A DNA stretch of 64,000 nt from Fusarium oxysporum f. sp. lycopersici 4287 (Eukaryota > Ascomycota > Sordariomycetes > Hypocreales > Nectriaceae): contig NC_031000.1 of NCBI RefSeq assembly GCF_000149955.1, positions 795,813 to 859,812 on the forward strand, given 5' to 3'. The position numbers and the translations under genes were made by a program. Position 1 is the first letter of the stretch, and each line of letters starts with the position of its first letter. Shown here in pieces: positions 19,355 through 29,659 of the stretch. The notes under the pieces are model-generated. The model worked only from the letters and a program-made list of their open reading frames with translations, searched no databases and had not been told where the DNA came from.

Positions 19355-22300
19355 ATGCAGACAACAAGCACTCGAGCACCAGAATCTTCCTATTTAGAGC
19401 ATCTTTCTTTGATAACACTCGCTAGCATGCAGGGACGCACGCAAGAACGCCTATCTCTCTGCAGTATTCTCTTGCTTCTCTTCGCTGTGACGCTCTTTAC
19501 CTTCGCCCAGGCCGCTCCCCAAGTAGCACCGTCTGGCGAGCCTGACGATGTCGCTGTCGAGGACGGCGGCGACATAACCTCCGCTGTCAATGACCGACTT
19601 CCTGCCAGCATGGCCGACATTATCAAGGCCACTGATGATGAGGATGTACCAACCGCACCAGGCGTTCTGATCCAGTCGAGGGATGAACCAGCTTGCACCC
19701 CAATCAACATGCCGGCTGCTGACTGGAAATCCGACACTGACTACGCCACGGCTTCTCTAGTCCGCTATGGCGGTCGGCTGTATGGCTGCCTCCAACGCCA
19801 TCGCTCTCATCCCGGATGGGAGCCACCTCATGTCCCTGCGCTCTGGGCGACTCCAACTCCATGCGGTGTCACAGCGTGGGAGGTCCAGACGCAGTACAAA
19901 ATCGGCAGCAAAGTCACGTTCGAGCGGGAGAACTATCAATGCCAGGAAGCTCACATCTCGTCAGAGGGATGGACCCCTCTGGCGACACCCTCTCTATGGA
20001 ATAAGGTCCAGCTGATCCGCTCTATCCGGATCTCGAAGAGCAATGTCCAGTTCGGAGAGAGCTTCAGAGTTTTCGTGCGCTTAACTGAGCCTGAAGGCTT
20101 CCGTGTCTTCATAAACGGAGTCCCCGGTTCATCGCAGTGGTTTCAGTTTTATGACTTCCCGGGGATTCACAAAGTGACGGTGGCAGTCTACCGTCGCGAA
20201 GACTTCATCGAGACCCGGTCAGTGGATATTCTCGTAGAGAATCCCCAGGACCTGCCTCTGAAAGCCAAATTTCCATACATGGCGATGAGCAGTCCCGAGG
20301 CCGGAGCTGGGTACTTTGAGATTCTCAACTTCGCGGATATTCACGTTCCTGGAACTGTCTATACCTGGGACTTTGGCAGAGCCGGGTCACGCACTACAAC
20401 TGGACCATCGGTCAAGCAGCTTTTCGAGGATTACCTCGACATCAACGAGCCGTACGGAACCTTTGAAGTCCGCGTTACAGCCGCATATCCCGGCCAAAGC
20501 CCAGTTAGCGCAACTAGGAGTGTTGTCGTATGGAACACGTACTTCCTCGAGAAGGCACGGGGTTTTGTCAAACCGAAACTAGATTACAACTTCCGAGCTG
20601 TTCGCCAAGATAAGAAGCTGGCGGGAAGCTGCCGCATCAAGAATGTGGAGCCAGAGCCGCTGCATTTGACCAAAAAAGCCTTCCAGTACCTGACGGAAGA
20701 TTCAGAGTTTGCACAGATGTTTGCTCCCGAGGAAGCAATCTCTGTGCGAGTCCCTGCAAACAAGGCAGCGGACATTGATTGCGGCATTCCATTTCCATTG
20801 CCTCGCGGCTCCTTTGGATACGCAGTCCATCTTGCGGGGCAGACGGACGCGGGCAAGCGAGTTCGCACTAGCTGCTATTTTGAGTACAGGGAGAGTACTC
20901 AAGGCAGCGGAACGCGGATTATCACTGACCCCAATGCTGTCAGGGCTCTCCACAGCATGCGCAATCAATCACTGCATCATGACAAGGCCTTCTTTACCAG
21001 AGACGAGGTGATACGCCATATTCGCATTGTTGAGGGTGTCTCTACCCGACCAAATGTCAAGATACTACGTGAGAACATCACCGCTGGCAAGGAAGAAATG
21101 CCCGACATCCGCGCGTTTAGTGGAGAGGTCTTGCTTGGCAAGCCGTGTCTCCCAGACGAGGATCCGCCAGAGGTCGGCGTGACCTGTCAACTCACTGATG
21201 AATGGGCATGGGTGACCATACCGGCACGCATTGCCAACGCCTTCAAAGGTGATGCTATCTTATCTCCTGCTGGCAACGGAGTCATCGGCGGCCTGCTCCG
21301 CCAAGTCGACCCTCCTCAGGCTTACGCACACAGCGGCATCATGACCAAGAACCACTACGAGATTCGGCACTCCACCGCGTCCGAAGACAGAATGCATGGC
21401 CACCTGGTCGGGTCCGTCCTCGGAGAGAGGGGAACAGATGGCATTGATCCCGATGTTCTCAAGTACGCCTGGCCGGGAACAATCACCCAGAGCGTTCAGG
21501 GCGCCTTCAATGGCGAGGACCTCGTAGATCCGGATACGGGAAAGCCATACCGTATCAGCGCCTTCGACTACCGCACACGCCAGGATCAAGGTATGAAGCT
21601 GATACCAGCCCTGATTCTCAAGCCTGATCCATTCAAGGAGGCCCTGATACCGAGCGTGCGGACCACGCTGCATCGGGTGGCAGACGCTGCCGCGGCCATC
21701 AAAGGACACTACCGGTTTTATGCGTACACAAATGCAGGAATTTCCACAAGGAGCACGTCCTACAATGCGCCAGATCGCGGGTCAACCTGGTGGGCTTCAA
21801 ATACCACCCCGACCGTCTGCTCCAGTCTACTCTGGGCCGCGGCCAAGTCGGTCGTGAATCCACGCATCCAGCTTGAAGGGGCGGGCATGATCACGTTGCC
21901 CTACGAGCTGGAACCCCAGGACGTCGCCGCGGGGGCACGGATAGACAGCCAGACGCTCGACGGTCTCTACATGTACTCCGCCGAGGAGCGACTCACGGCA
22001 GCTGAGTGGCTATATGGCTATATGTGGAACTTGGCCGCCGATAAGATTCACAAGAAATTCCCGTGGCTGCCAGCATCGTGGGTAGGCGATGCCCCCGACG
22101 ATCTCGGAAACCAGATGGTGAACACCTTCAACTCGGACTGGACGGGCGACAATGGTGACGGAAGGGGTCACTCTAAGGACTCGGATAATTGGAAGAACAT
22201 GGGACTCGGCCACGCCGTATCACCCGATCACCTTCTCTTCTGGGATGCGCCGGGCCCGATCGTCAATGGCGTGCAGAAAGGCCTTTACGGCTACACCGAG

Positions 22301-23020
22301 AAGCTAGTATATCGGCCAGAGACCTACGAGTACCGGCATATCAGCCGATGGAAGCTCATCAAGACCACCGGCACTGTAACTGGCACCGTAAGCTACCACG
22401 GCCGCGCCGTGGACGGGGCAACTGTGAGCATCGGCGCCTCGACAGCGGTGACAGCGCTCGACGGCTCCTTCACGATCGGTGACGTCCCGGCGGGCACGTT
22501 CAAGGTAAAGGCAGGCAAGCTGATCGAACGCGTCTACGCCGAGGGCGCGCTCTCCATCAGCGTGACGGCCAACAGCACGACGTCAGTGGCGATCACGCTG
22601 CAGGACCCACCTGAATTCTACCGCGAGGTCGTTCTGAGCGGATCACTGTACATCCGTGACGATCAGCTAATATCAAGCAACAGCCGTAAATATGGTATGT
22701 ACTATGACGGGATCTTCGTCGGCCCGTTCGGTACGCACGCCGAGCAAGTCCACAAGGAGGGTCACGGGGGCGAGATCCGTGTCGAAGTGTACGTGAAGAT
22801 GGACTGGAAGTTTCCCGGTGACATCGCCGGGACAGTCTACGTTAAGTTCTATGAGGGACGCAACGAGGACACGGGCGACTTGGAGGACAAAGAGACGGAG
22901 CAATTCAGAGTGGCGAGGGGCAGCAGGGAAACGGTCAGAATCCATGTCGTAAGCAGTGGGGTTGGTGGTGGCGATACTGCTGACCTTACTTTGGAAATAT
23001 CGAATAATGTCCGGCCGTGA
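19355..23020 (+). CDS. large secreted multidomain protein with tandem chitin-binding modules (1,221 aa)
   Basis: An intronless frame with ATG at 19355; a second ATG at 19427 (Met25) gives a classic signal peptide (basic start, Leu/Phe-rich core, AQAAPQ cleavage region) and is the likelier start. Residues about 114-213 hold two CBM5/12-like modules (aromatic/Gly motif YGGRLYGCLQRHRSHPGW, then YQCQEAHISSEGWTP). Next come two beta-rich Ig/PKD-like regions (about 220-395). The central region has GDAILSPAGNGVIGGLL, a conserved-looking His (YAHSGIM, H659) and, later, a Cys (TVCSSLLW, C822). This layout resembles permuted NlpC/P60 (YiiX-like) papain-fold hydrolases, which is an inference. A carboxypeptidase-regulatory-like beta domain (about 1008-1070) and a beta-rich tail follow. 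It could bind chitin or peptidoglycan outside the cell. The lack of introns, bacterial-type modules and GC-rich composition amid AT-rich repeats suggest horizontal origin. Confidence 0.75.
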   Translation: MQTTSTRAPESSYLEHLSLITLASMQGRTQERLSLCSILLLLFAVTLFTFAQAAPQVAPSGEPDDVAVEDGGDITSAVNDRLPASMADIIKATDDEDVPTAPGVLIQSRDEPACTPINMPAADWKSDTDYATASLVRYGGRLYGCLQRHRSHPGWEPPHVPALWATPTPCGVTAWEVQTQYKIGSKVTFERENYQCQEAHISSEGWTPLATPSLWNKVQLIRSIRISKSNVQFGESFRVFVRLTEPEGFRVFINGVPGSSQWFQFYDFPGIHKVTVAVYRREDFIETRSVDILVENPQDLPLKAKFPYMAMSSPEAGAGYFEILNFADIHVPGTVYTWDFGRAGSRTTTGPSVKQLFEDYLDINEPYGTFEVRVTAAYPGQSPVSATRSVVVWNTYFLEKARGFVKPKLDYNFRAVRQDKKLAGSCRIKNVEPEPLHLTKKAFQYLTEDSEFAQMFAPEEAISVRVPANKAADIDCGIPFPLPRGSFGYAVHLAGQTDAGKRVRTSCYFEYRESTQGSGTRIITDPNAVRALHSMRNQSLHHDKAFFTRDEVIRHIRIVEGVSTRPNVKILRENITAGKEEMPDIRAFSGEVLLGKPCLPDEDPPEVGVTCQLTDEWAWVTIPARIANAFKGDAILSPAGNGVIGGLLRQVDPPQAYAHSGIMTKNHYEIRHSTASEDRMHGHLVGSVLGERGTDGIDPDVLKYAWPGTITQSVQGAFNGEDLVDPDTGKPYRISAFDYRTRQDQGMKLIPALILKPDPFKEALIPSVRTTLHRVADAAAAIKGHYRFYAYTNAGISTRSTSYNAPDRGSTWWASNTTPTVCSSLLWAAAKSVVNPRIQLEGAGMITLPYELEPQDVAAGARIDSQTLDGLYMYSAEERLTAAEWLYGYMWNLAADKIHKKFPWLPASWVGDAPDDLGNQMVNTFNSDWTGDNGDGRGHSKDSDNWKNMGLGHAVSPDHLLFWDAPGPIVNGVQKGLYGYTEKLVYRPETYEYRHISRWKLIKTTGTVTGTVSYHGRAVDGATVSIGASTAVTALDGSFTIGDVPAGTFKVKAGKLIERVYAEGALSISVTANSTTSVAITLQDPPEFYREVVLSGSLYIRDDQLISSNSRKYGMYYDGIFVGPFGTHAEQVHKEGHGGEIRVEVYVKMDWKFPGDIAGTVYVKFYEGRNEDTGDLEDKETEQFRVARGSRETVRIHVVSSGVGGGDTADLTLEISNNVRP

Positions 23021-23396
23021 TGAGTGAGTTGTTATGAATTGCGTTGATGGAGTTCCATATGGTTTAGGTATGGCTTATCAGATACTGTCCCTACTGTGCG
23101 CAGGCTGAACTAGATCCCGTCGCATTGTCTAATTTTCATCCGTGCCAACCTACATCCTTATGGTCCGTCCCAATTTCACTGAAAGAGGAAATTCTACATC
23201 TCTCATTGGCTTATACCCCTGCTAGTTCCTCTTTCACTGAAAGAGGGACAGTGTTTTCAATCCCCCGCCGGTTTTTTTGATTAAAAGTGCGTGATGAACC
23301 TTCTCATTGGCTGGTTCGTTCCTTCGTCGCAACCTTCGCAGATAGCTTTACTTTGGTGGCGCAAAGCGAAATACCTCCTGAGCGCCTACGCGTAAA
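23021..23396. other. intergenic with short hairpin and repeat
   Basis: The sequence CTCTTTCACTGAAAGAGG at about 23229-23246 forms a hairpin, and its second half (TTTCACTGAAAGAGG) also occurs at about 23174. It may mark the end of a small element or the 3' processing region of the preceding gene. No gene is visible. Confidence 0.4.
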
Positions 23397-23959
23397 TTAA
23401 TATCTTAACCACGCGATCCGACAAGCAAGCCGAGAACATGCGGTCGATCATGTCGCTCAAGACAGATCAGACGGCAATCAATGTGCTGCCGGCAGTGATG
23501 CGGGAGACGGGCATAAGCACCGTGGTGGTGCCGTTCGTCGCGCTCATGGATGACTTGGTCACGCGAGCAACGGCTATGGGGGTCGACTGCATCCGATTCA
23601 GGTCATCGATGAACTCCGGACGAGAGGGCGTGCCGCGAGCAGCACGGCTGGTGTTTGTCAGCGCAGATGTCGTTTCTAGCGCCCAGTTTTCGGGGTACGT
23701 GGATGGGCTGCTGTGTGTAGGACTGTTACAGCGGATATTTATCGACGAGTGTCACACAGCCATCACGGACTTTGGCTATCGGGCTAAGCTTAGTGAGCTA
23801 ATAGGCTTGCATCGGTTTGGCCGTCCGATGGTACTGCTGACGGCAACGCTGCCCGTCGTACTGGAGGATTGGTTCCGCGGCGAGATGCTGGCAAAGTCGG
23901 TGATCATAGTGCGGGATCGGACGATAAAGCTGAATTGCCGCTACGAGGTGCGTGAGTGA
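23397..23959 (+). pseudogene. telomere-linked RecQ-like helicase fragment lacking Walker A
   Basis: The open frame (first ATG 23438) encodes the start of a superfamily 2 helicase core of the fungal TLH/RecQ-like type: DKQAENMRSIMSLKTDQTA, INVLPAVM, VVVPFVALMDDL, then motif II IFIDECH and motif III VLLTATLP. In this family the Walker A motif (GAGKS) should stand between INVLP and the following LPAVM. Here the two LP segments are fused, so motif I is precisely missing. The frame ends at 23959 before the second RecA lobe. It is a dead fragment; such genes are usually subtelomeric. Confidence 0.75.
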
Positions 23960-24329
23960 CGTGCGCGCAGATCATCGATCGAAATGGGACAAATCAGTCG
24001 CTAAGGTATGGATTATATGGAAATAAACCGCAGATAGACAAGCAGTTGAGAAGTGGACAGGGGTACGCGACAATTAGGAATAGAAGAGTAGGTGGATGAC
24101 GATGTGCAAATAATGGAAAAATCATTGTGAAGTGTTGGTCTAAGAGAGCCGACGAGAGCGAAGGGTCGGTGTAGAGCATGCGGTACGACAAGATATAGAG
24201 AATTCTAGGCATTTCTTATTAAACGATATTGCCAGGTTTTAGATATAAGACGTGATAATTATTATGCCTTTAGAGATTTTAAGCAAAGAATAATAAGAAG
24301 AATGTTTAGAATCTTATTTTATACTACGT

Positions 24330-24725
24330 TCATAATATGCTAGAATCTCCTTCTGAAACCATGGCAAATAAACCTTGTCGGTCCATGCTGTAAGTTATCG
24401 TAGCCCAGCAACTACTTGATAAGTTTCCATCACCGTAGCTGTACTTCCAAACTGCCATTCCTTCCAAAGCACAGTCTTTTGACCTTGCCTCGTCGAGAGA
24501 ACAAATAGCCACCTTGAACCTTGCACTATCACTGCTGTGATAAACTGCAGGGTAGCTAAAGCTTGGTCGGCTTGTTTCAACTCCTGATGCGTTGGAGGTC
24601 CAGTCATCGATGCGCGCTTCAACGAAATCAACGACGAGAGAAGAAATGCCCACTGAGAAGCATGCGAGACCATCCTGTATGCTGTAACCATGGAGTTGTT
24701 TCATTCTGTTCGATGTCATGGCCAT
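24330..24725 (-). CDS. hypothetical protein (131 aa), uncertain
   Basis: An ATG-started frame (24723-24725) with no recognised domain and no signal peptide. It has a fairly even composition and Cys/Trp residues near the end (SSSCWATITYSMD). It may be a fragment of a larger gene or a chance frame; nothing around it supports expression. Confidence 0.25.
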   Translation of the reverse strand: MAMTSNRMKQLHGYSIQDGLACFSVGISSLVVDFVEARIDDWTSNASGVETSRPSFSYPAVYHSSDSARFKVAICSLDEARSKDCALEGMAVWKYSYGDGNLSSSCWATITYSMDRQGLFAMVSEGDSSIL

Positions 24726-25139
24726 CAGCCTGGTGGTTACGGAGCTTTGGAGGCCACATACTTAAAGCTAGTTAGGGTAGTCAATCCTCCATGGTAAAAG
24801 TGGACTACTGACAAGATCAAGAGTCAATTGACGAGGAGAAAATTTTTATTGCATACATACTGGCGTCAGTAGAGCCCTTCCTAAATTACTACGACGTGGT
24901 CACGAAACACGCCAAGTCGCCTCCGGCCCAAGTAGCGTTCGCAGTCCGTCAGCCATCTCATCTTCCATCTTCCGAGCCGCTTCTTCCTTATCAGTCCTTC
25001 TCCGCTTGCCGCTTATCATCTTCTGGGCCGAGCTGTCGATGCTTTGCTTCTCCGTTACTTAACCATCCCGCTTACGCTTCGGCGCCTTTTTCTCTTCTAC
25101 ACTGCTTCCCTTTAAAAGCTGATGCCACAGCTTGCTGAT

Positions 25140-25710
25140 CTCCTTGAAAGTCGCAACCATCTCCGGTTGAAGCTTACTCGGGAAGCCAATGTGCACGGCG
25201 TAGTGCTGCCTCATGATGCGTGTATCGTGCGTCGACTGTAGATCCCATACGATATTCCAACTTATCCAGCTGCTTCATCACAAGCCCTCGGGTCTTCCGG
25301 CCCATCTCCACAGCGATCGCCCAGTACCGTCCCACCCCGATCCTCACCCCTGTGCCGGCCTACATCACGCGCGCGAGCTTCCTGCTGAGCCGTTCGGTAT
25401 TCCGTACCCGCGAGCTGCCATCCCGCCACATATACTCCAGCTGATCTCCGTGCGGCTCGGCGAGCTTGCACTCCCGCCGCAGCACCCGCTCTGTCGGGAT
25501 CAACCACGATATGTATGCTATGATCATCCGCCTGATCGGATCGGGGACGAACCGCGCCACCTTCCGGGTGTTGTTTCGGATCGCCTTCATCTTGTCCCGG
25601 TATGTGACGATCATGACCTGCCCGTCTAGTACAAATATATTCCAGATCAGCTGCCACGAGTCGCAGTGCCGTAGCGTCGCCACCTCCGGTCCCTTGCCAC
25701 TTGATCGCGG
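25140..25710 (-). pseudogene. telomere-linked RecQ-like helicase, upstream domain fragment
   Basis: On the minus strand the frame reads SWQLIWNIFVLDGQVMIVTYRD in short, then FVPDPIRRMIIAYISWLIPTE, a TAG after LARVM, then AGTGVRIGVGRYWAIAVEMG and [16 protein letters not shown]. This arrangement is characteristic of the region N-terminal to the helicase core in large fungal TLH-like proteins. One in-frame stop and loss of both flanks make it a relic. It lies 1.2 kb from, and opposite in strand to, the helicase-core fragment at 23397, so the parent gene was broken and inverted or the two are remnants of separate copies. Confidence 0.65.
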
Positions 25711-27020
25711 AGTGTGCGAGCTAAAAAGAACACCATACTGTAGCGAAAACTTCCATAAGTTGATTCAATTGAAGAAATTAATATTTTTCTATTTGAAGCG
25801 ACCTGTAACGGGCAAAAAGATGACCTTGAAGATGAGTGCCTCTTTGCAGCCTACCCGGTACCTTGTGAATGCCTGGAGAGTGGATCTGACCAATCAGAGC
25901 CTTCGTTGACACTAGCCATTAGTGAGCTACCCCCATCATCATTCCCAGATCCGCCAAAGAGAAAGTAGCTTCCTAATATTTCCCCTCTTCACCGTCGTTG
26001 GCAGCCTGTTTACTTCTCCCCCCACCCGTCGCCTTTGCACTTCTCCGCTTAGTGACGAAATTGGCAACTCGGTTCAAGTTGACGACGCTGACAGCTACAA
26101 TGCCTCGATGACTGGGCCAGGGGTGCGGTGAAGCTGGGCCTAATAGTGGCTAGGAGAGATGAGCTAAGAGCACAAATGGTCAGATTTGAAATACTTGAAA
26201 TATTTAAATAAATATTTCGAACAACAAATCCAGCATCGCGGGCTATCAAATATCTCAAATATGACCCCGGATTTGATTTGTTTGATTTGAGGGCAGCGCT
26301 CCACAGAAACCGAGTGTGACACGGCATCAGCATTGGCGAATGACAGAGGGACATATTGCAATGCAGCTAACCGTGGCAACTCTGCGCACAGATATTGAAT
26401 TTTCCTTTACGGTAGGCAAGCCTACGTCTGACCACCCATCCCTAGCTTGTAGCTCTCCGGCCTGAGTTTTCGTGGTCATATGCTCACCCACAAGTGGTCC
26501 GAAAGGAAAGTGTGCCCTTCTGCATGTCGTCTGTCACACTGTCATTCGTCAATACTGGCCCCGGTCACGCTCAGTTCCTGAGCATGTCATCTGGAGAGGC
26601 AGATTGATATTGGGTTGGTAATAGCACGAATGCCTTCTGGGGGCCCACATGGCCACAGGTAGCCTCCACTTATATTGCATGACATTTGTGATCAAATGAT
26701 ACGATCCGATTCCACTATGTAGCTGCTTCTACCTAAATACGCGTTAGATCAAGGCAGAAGCCTTCTAATATTCGATTTGCCAAGCCCAGCGGTGGCCCAT
26801 TGATCACAACGTGTCCCTCGACCATTCGGCAACCGTATGCCGTGTAACCCTTCCTTTAGGTAAGTCGTCTGGCTTACCCTCAAAGTACCAAGAGGGAGGG
26901 GTTATGAGCCTCACCAGCGATTTAACCAGCTTGCTCCCATTCTAGGGTACGGCATCGACTCATCTTCATCTCGCTCTTTGTTTGGTGCATAACTAGGATT
27001 TTGAAGGTGGAAAGGCGATA
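25711..27020. other. intergenic; short AT-rich repeat patch
   Basis: No gene is recognised. Around 26175-26300 there is a stretch rich in TTTGATTTG/AAATAT words resembling the minisatellite at 47757. The last 100 bp should hold the promoter of the CCCH gene. Confidence 0.4.
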
Positions 27021-28548
27021 ATGTCGGATATTAAAGCGCAGCTTGAGGGGCTAAGGCACGATTGGAGTGTGTGCAAGGCCCAGGATGACCAGAAGCACTC
27101 ACTAATTACGGTATGTTTTAGGAAAGCCTCGCCCTGCTTGCTCTGCTCACTTCTGTACTCTAGAGTTTGTTCAACCACGTTGATTCGCAATCTGACCTTC
27201 TGTTGGATGCCAACGCAGAACTTCGCGATAAGAAAGATGCAATTAAATTGACTCGTGAGCGTGTTGAAGAGCTTGAGGAACAACTTCGTGAGTTACAGCT
27301 GGAAAAGGTCGACCGTATCGTCTTCTATAAGTGTTTCGAATTTGTAGGCTAACTGTGCTGTAACAGGATCGCCACGTGTTTGTTTTGGTTATTATTGATG
27401 GTGACTGTATGCCAGTAGGTCTAACTTGAATATTTCAGGATTTTATGGCTTAATGGATATAGTTGAGATGACCTCGTTCGAGACGGTCTGGAGGGGGGTA
27501 AGAGAACGGCCAGCATTTTGAAACAGGCTGTCGAAGGGGAACTCAAGTCCTGCGACCCTAGTATGCCTCATCATCTTCAAGTGATTGTTCGTGTATATGC
27601 CAATCTGAAAGGATTGGCCAAGACGTACAAAGATACAAGCATCTTGCCAGCTCCAGATTCCCTAGAAGCCTTTGTGAGTGGCTTCAATATGGGTGACACC
27701 CTGTGTGATTACGTGGATGCTGGCAATGGAAAAGAATGTGCAGACGAAAAGGTCAAAGGTGAGCTTGTGCCGTTCGATTTTGAATAGGTTCGTTTTGGTC
27801 CCTAATCTAGTATACAGCATCTTTCCAACATCACCTGGCCGACGTTCACTGTCGGAAGATCTTTTTCGGCGCTTCGGCAGATAGCGCATATGCCCGTCTT
27901 CTCGGAAAGTACCTCCAAGATGAGGTAGTCCGTAGGCGCATATGCCTGATCGAAGGGCCACCTTGGGCTCAGGAACTAGCTGATTTTAAGGATAAGTTCC
28001 ACACGGTTCTCTTCGACGCAGTCTTCCGAAGCCAGAAATTGCCCAATATTAAGCGTAGGGTTTCGTTTCGTACTACGCCTCCAACCTCTCCTTCGGCCAA
28101 CTACGCAAACGCTGCTTCCAGAGCCCCGTCTACACCAGCACTAGTCCCTCCAGCACACCATGTCTCAGTATTACCCAGAGGGTTGGTGTCTGTAGGGATC
28201 TTGCGAAACAGCCAGGGTCAACGGGTGGACTCACAACTCACTTATTCGAGTCAAGATTTCAATGATCTGAAGAGTCGCAAGCTTTGCAACTATTTCCATC
28301 TACTCGGGACATGCCCCTATCAAAAGATGCATGGAAATTGCCAGCATGATCACGACAAGATACTCAGCCAGGCACAAAAGGCGGCCATGCGGGCTATCGC
28401 TCGACTGTCTCCCTGCCCGACTGGGTTGATGTGCAGTAATCCAGATTGCCTTAATGGGCATCGCTGCGCATGGGAGAACTGTTCTTCGTCCAGTTGCCGA
28501 TTCCCCCGGGAAATGCATAATGTTGATACCAGAGTTATTAGTGAATGA
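27021..28548 (+). CDS. CCCH zinc-finger protein of a conserved fungal family (431 aa, five exons)
   Basis: Proposed exons: 27021-27110, 27164-27307, 27367-27406, 27468-27758, 27818-28548, a continuous 432-codon frame. The N-terminus is a coiled coil (KLTRERVEELEEQLREL), followed by an HVFVLVIIDGD motif and a globular region. The C-terminus has tandem CCCH-type motifs: C345-x8-C354-x8-C363-x3-H367, C388-x5-C394-x4-C399-x3-H403 and a final Cys cluster ending CRFPREMHNVDTRV. This is the architecture of a widespread Pezizomycotina family annotated as CCCH zinc-finger protein, probably nucleic-acid binding. Intron 2 needs a weak donor (GTCGAC), and intron 3 needs donor GTATGC with a GAG acceptor; alternatives bring stops. 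Either these splice as proposed or the gene is mildly damaged. Confidence 0.75.
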
Positions 28549-29096
28549 GCTACTATCGTCAGCCCTCGACATTGGTTTTCCCGCTGGGTTTTCCCAATGC
28601 CAATACGCGAATGCGGAGGGCCAAGGAATTCATGGTTATTATCCAGTGATCTAGGAGCCTATGTTTTGTTGTTAGTCTACGTATGCAATGTTATTTTGAT
28701 AAAGTATGCCATTGATGTTTAGTAACTGCCATCCGGATCAGGCGTCCAGCCATCGGTTTCTTCGTCATTTTGCATCTATTGAAAATACTTATCTAATTCT
28801 CCCTATTCTCAGAGCCCCTACTCTAGTATTCTAGCTAGTAATGGGGTCCATTACGACTTTTAGACCAATTAAACCTACGGAATTCGACATGGATTTCGAA
28901 AACCTGTAACAGGCCCCGTTCCTGTTCAGGTCACGTTTACAAAATCGCGGAACTGGGCCCGTTTCAAGGCGTGGTGATCTGTGCCACCCATCCTGAGTTT
29001 CATTGCGTACAGAGAAATAACCAATCATCATAGGCCGATTTTACAATGAGCCAACCTTAATTATAGTGACCCTACTTAGTAGTCAGACAAACAGAT
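28549..29096. other. intergenic, nothing recognised
   Basis: This is 3' flank of the CCCH gene. No domain-bearing frame or repeat was identified. Confidence 0.5.
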
Positions 29097-29470
29097 AGAT
29101 CTATTACGCCCAGTAGGCCACCGCCCATAGGGCTCTAAAAACTAAAAATATATACGTTTTGCCAATTAATATCTTAATCTCGCAAAGCCCCTATGTTTCC
29201 CGCCTTATTCTTCTCTATCTCCTTATTACTCTCCTTCTGGATCCCCGTATTAGTTAGTAGTAGTAGATCAACTTAAAGCCTAATTCCTCTAAGTATTTAA
29301 TTTCCTATCTTCGGCGGCTAAAGCATTATTTATTATTAGTTATATAAGGGGTAGCTGTTATTAGTAGATATATTTTGGTAGTTAGTAGGTAAGTAGTATT
29401 ATTATCTCTGCTTTAGGCGACCTATAGTAATCGCAAATCTAATCATAGTGTCAGATATAGGGGTCTATTG
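29097..29470 (-). mobile_element. RIP-mutated Tad-type LINE 3' UTR
   Basis: Aligns by eye to the LINE 3' end at 7912-8260 (shared landmarks ATTACGCCC-GTAGGCCA, GGGCTCT, GGGTAGCTGTTATTAG). It differs by many C-to-T and G-to-A changes, giving TA-rich words. This is the expected contrast between an unmutated and a RIP-mutated copy of one family. Confidence 0.7.
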
Positions 29471-29659
29471 TGTGTGTTCCCCTCTCTGTCCGATAGTTGG
29501 GTTGGAACCCTATTTCTATCTGTTCAGTAATGACCTATCTAAGAGGTTGTTACAGTGCTGAGACAGCTCTCTGACCGGTAGTTCGGTCAGCCGGTTAGCC
29601 GGTCTCATTTTCACCAGTATTCAACACAAGGCGCTTCTTACGCCGTCATTCTTCTGTTT

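Noticed and set aside
19390..19737. Minus-strand open frames inside the secreted-protein gene (also 20584-20968 and 21260-21709)
   Set aside because: They are shadows of the long plus-strand frame, without domains.
26170..26300. hAT MITE with TTTGATTTG words
   Set aside because: Words resemble the 47.7-kb minisatellite, but no inverted ends or 8-bp duplication could be found.
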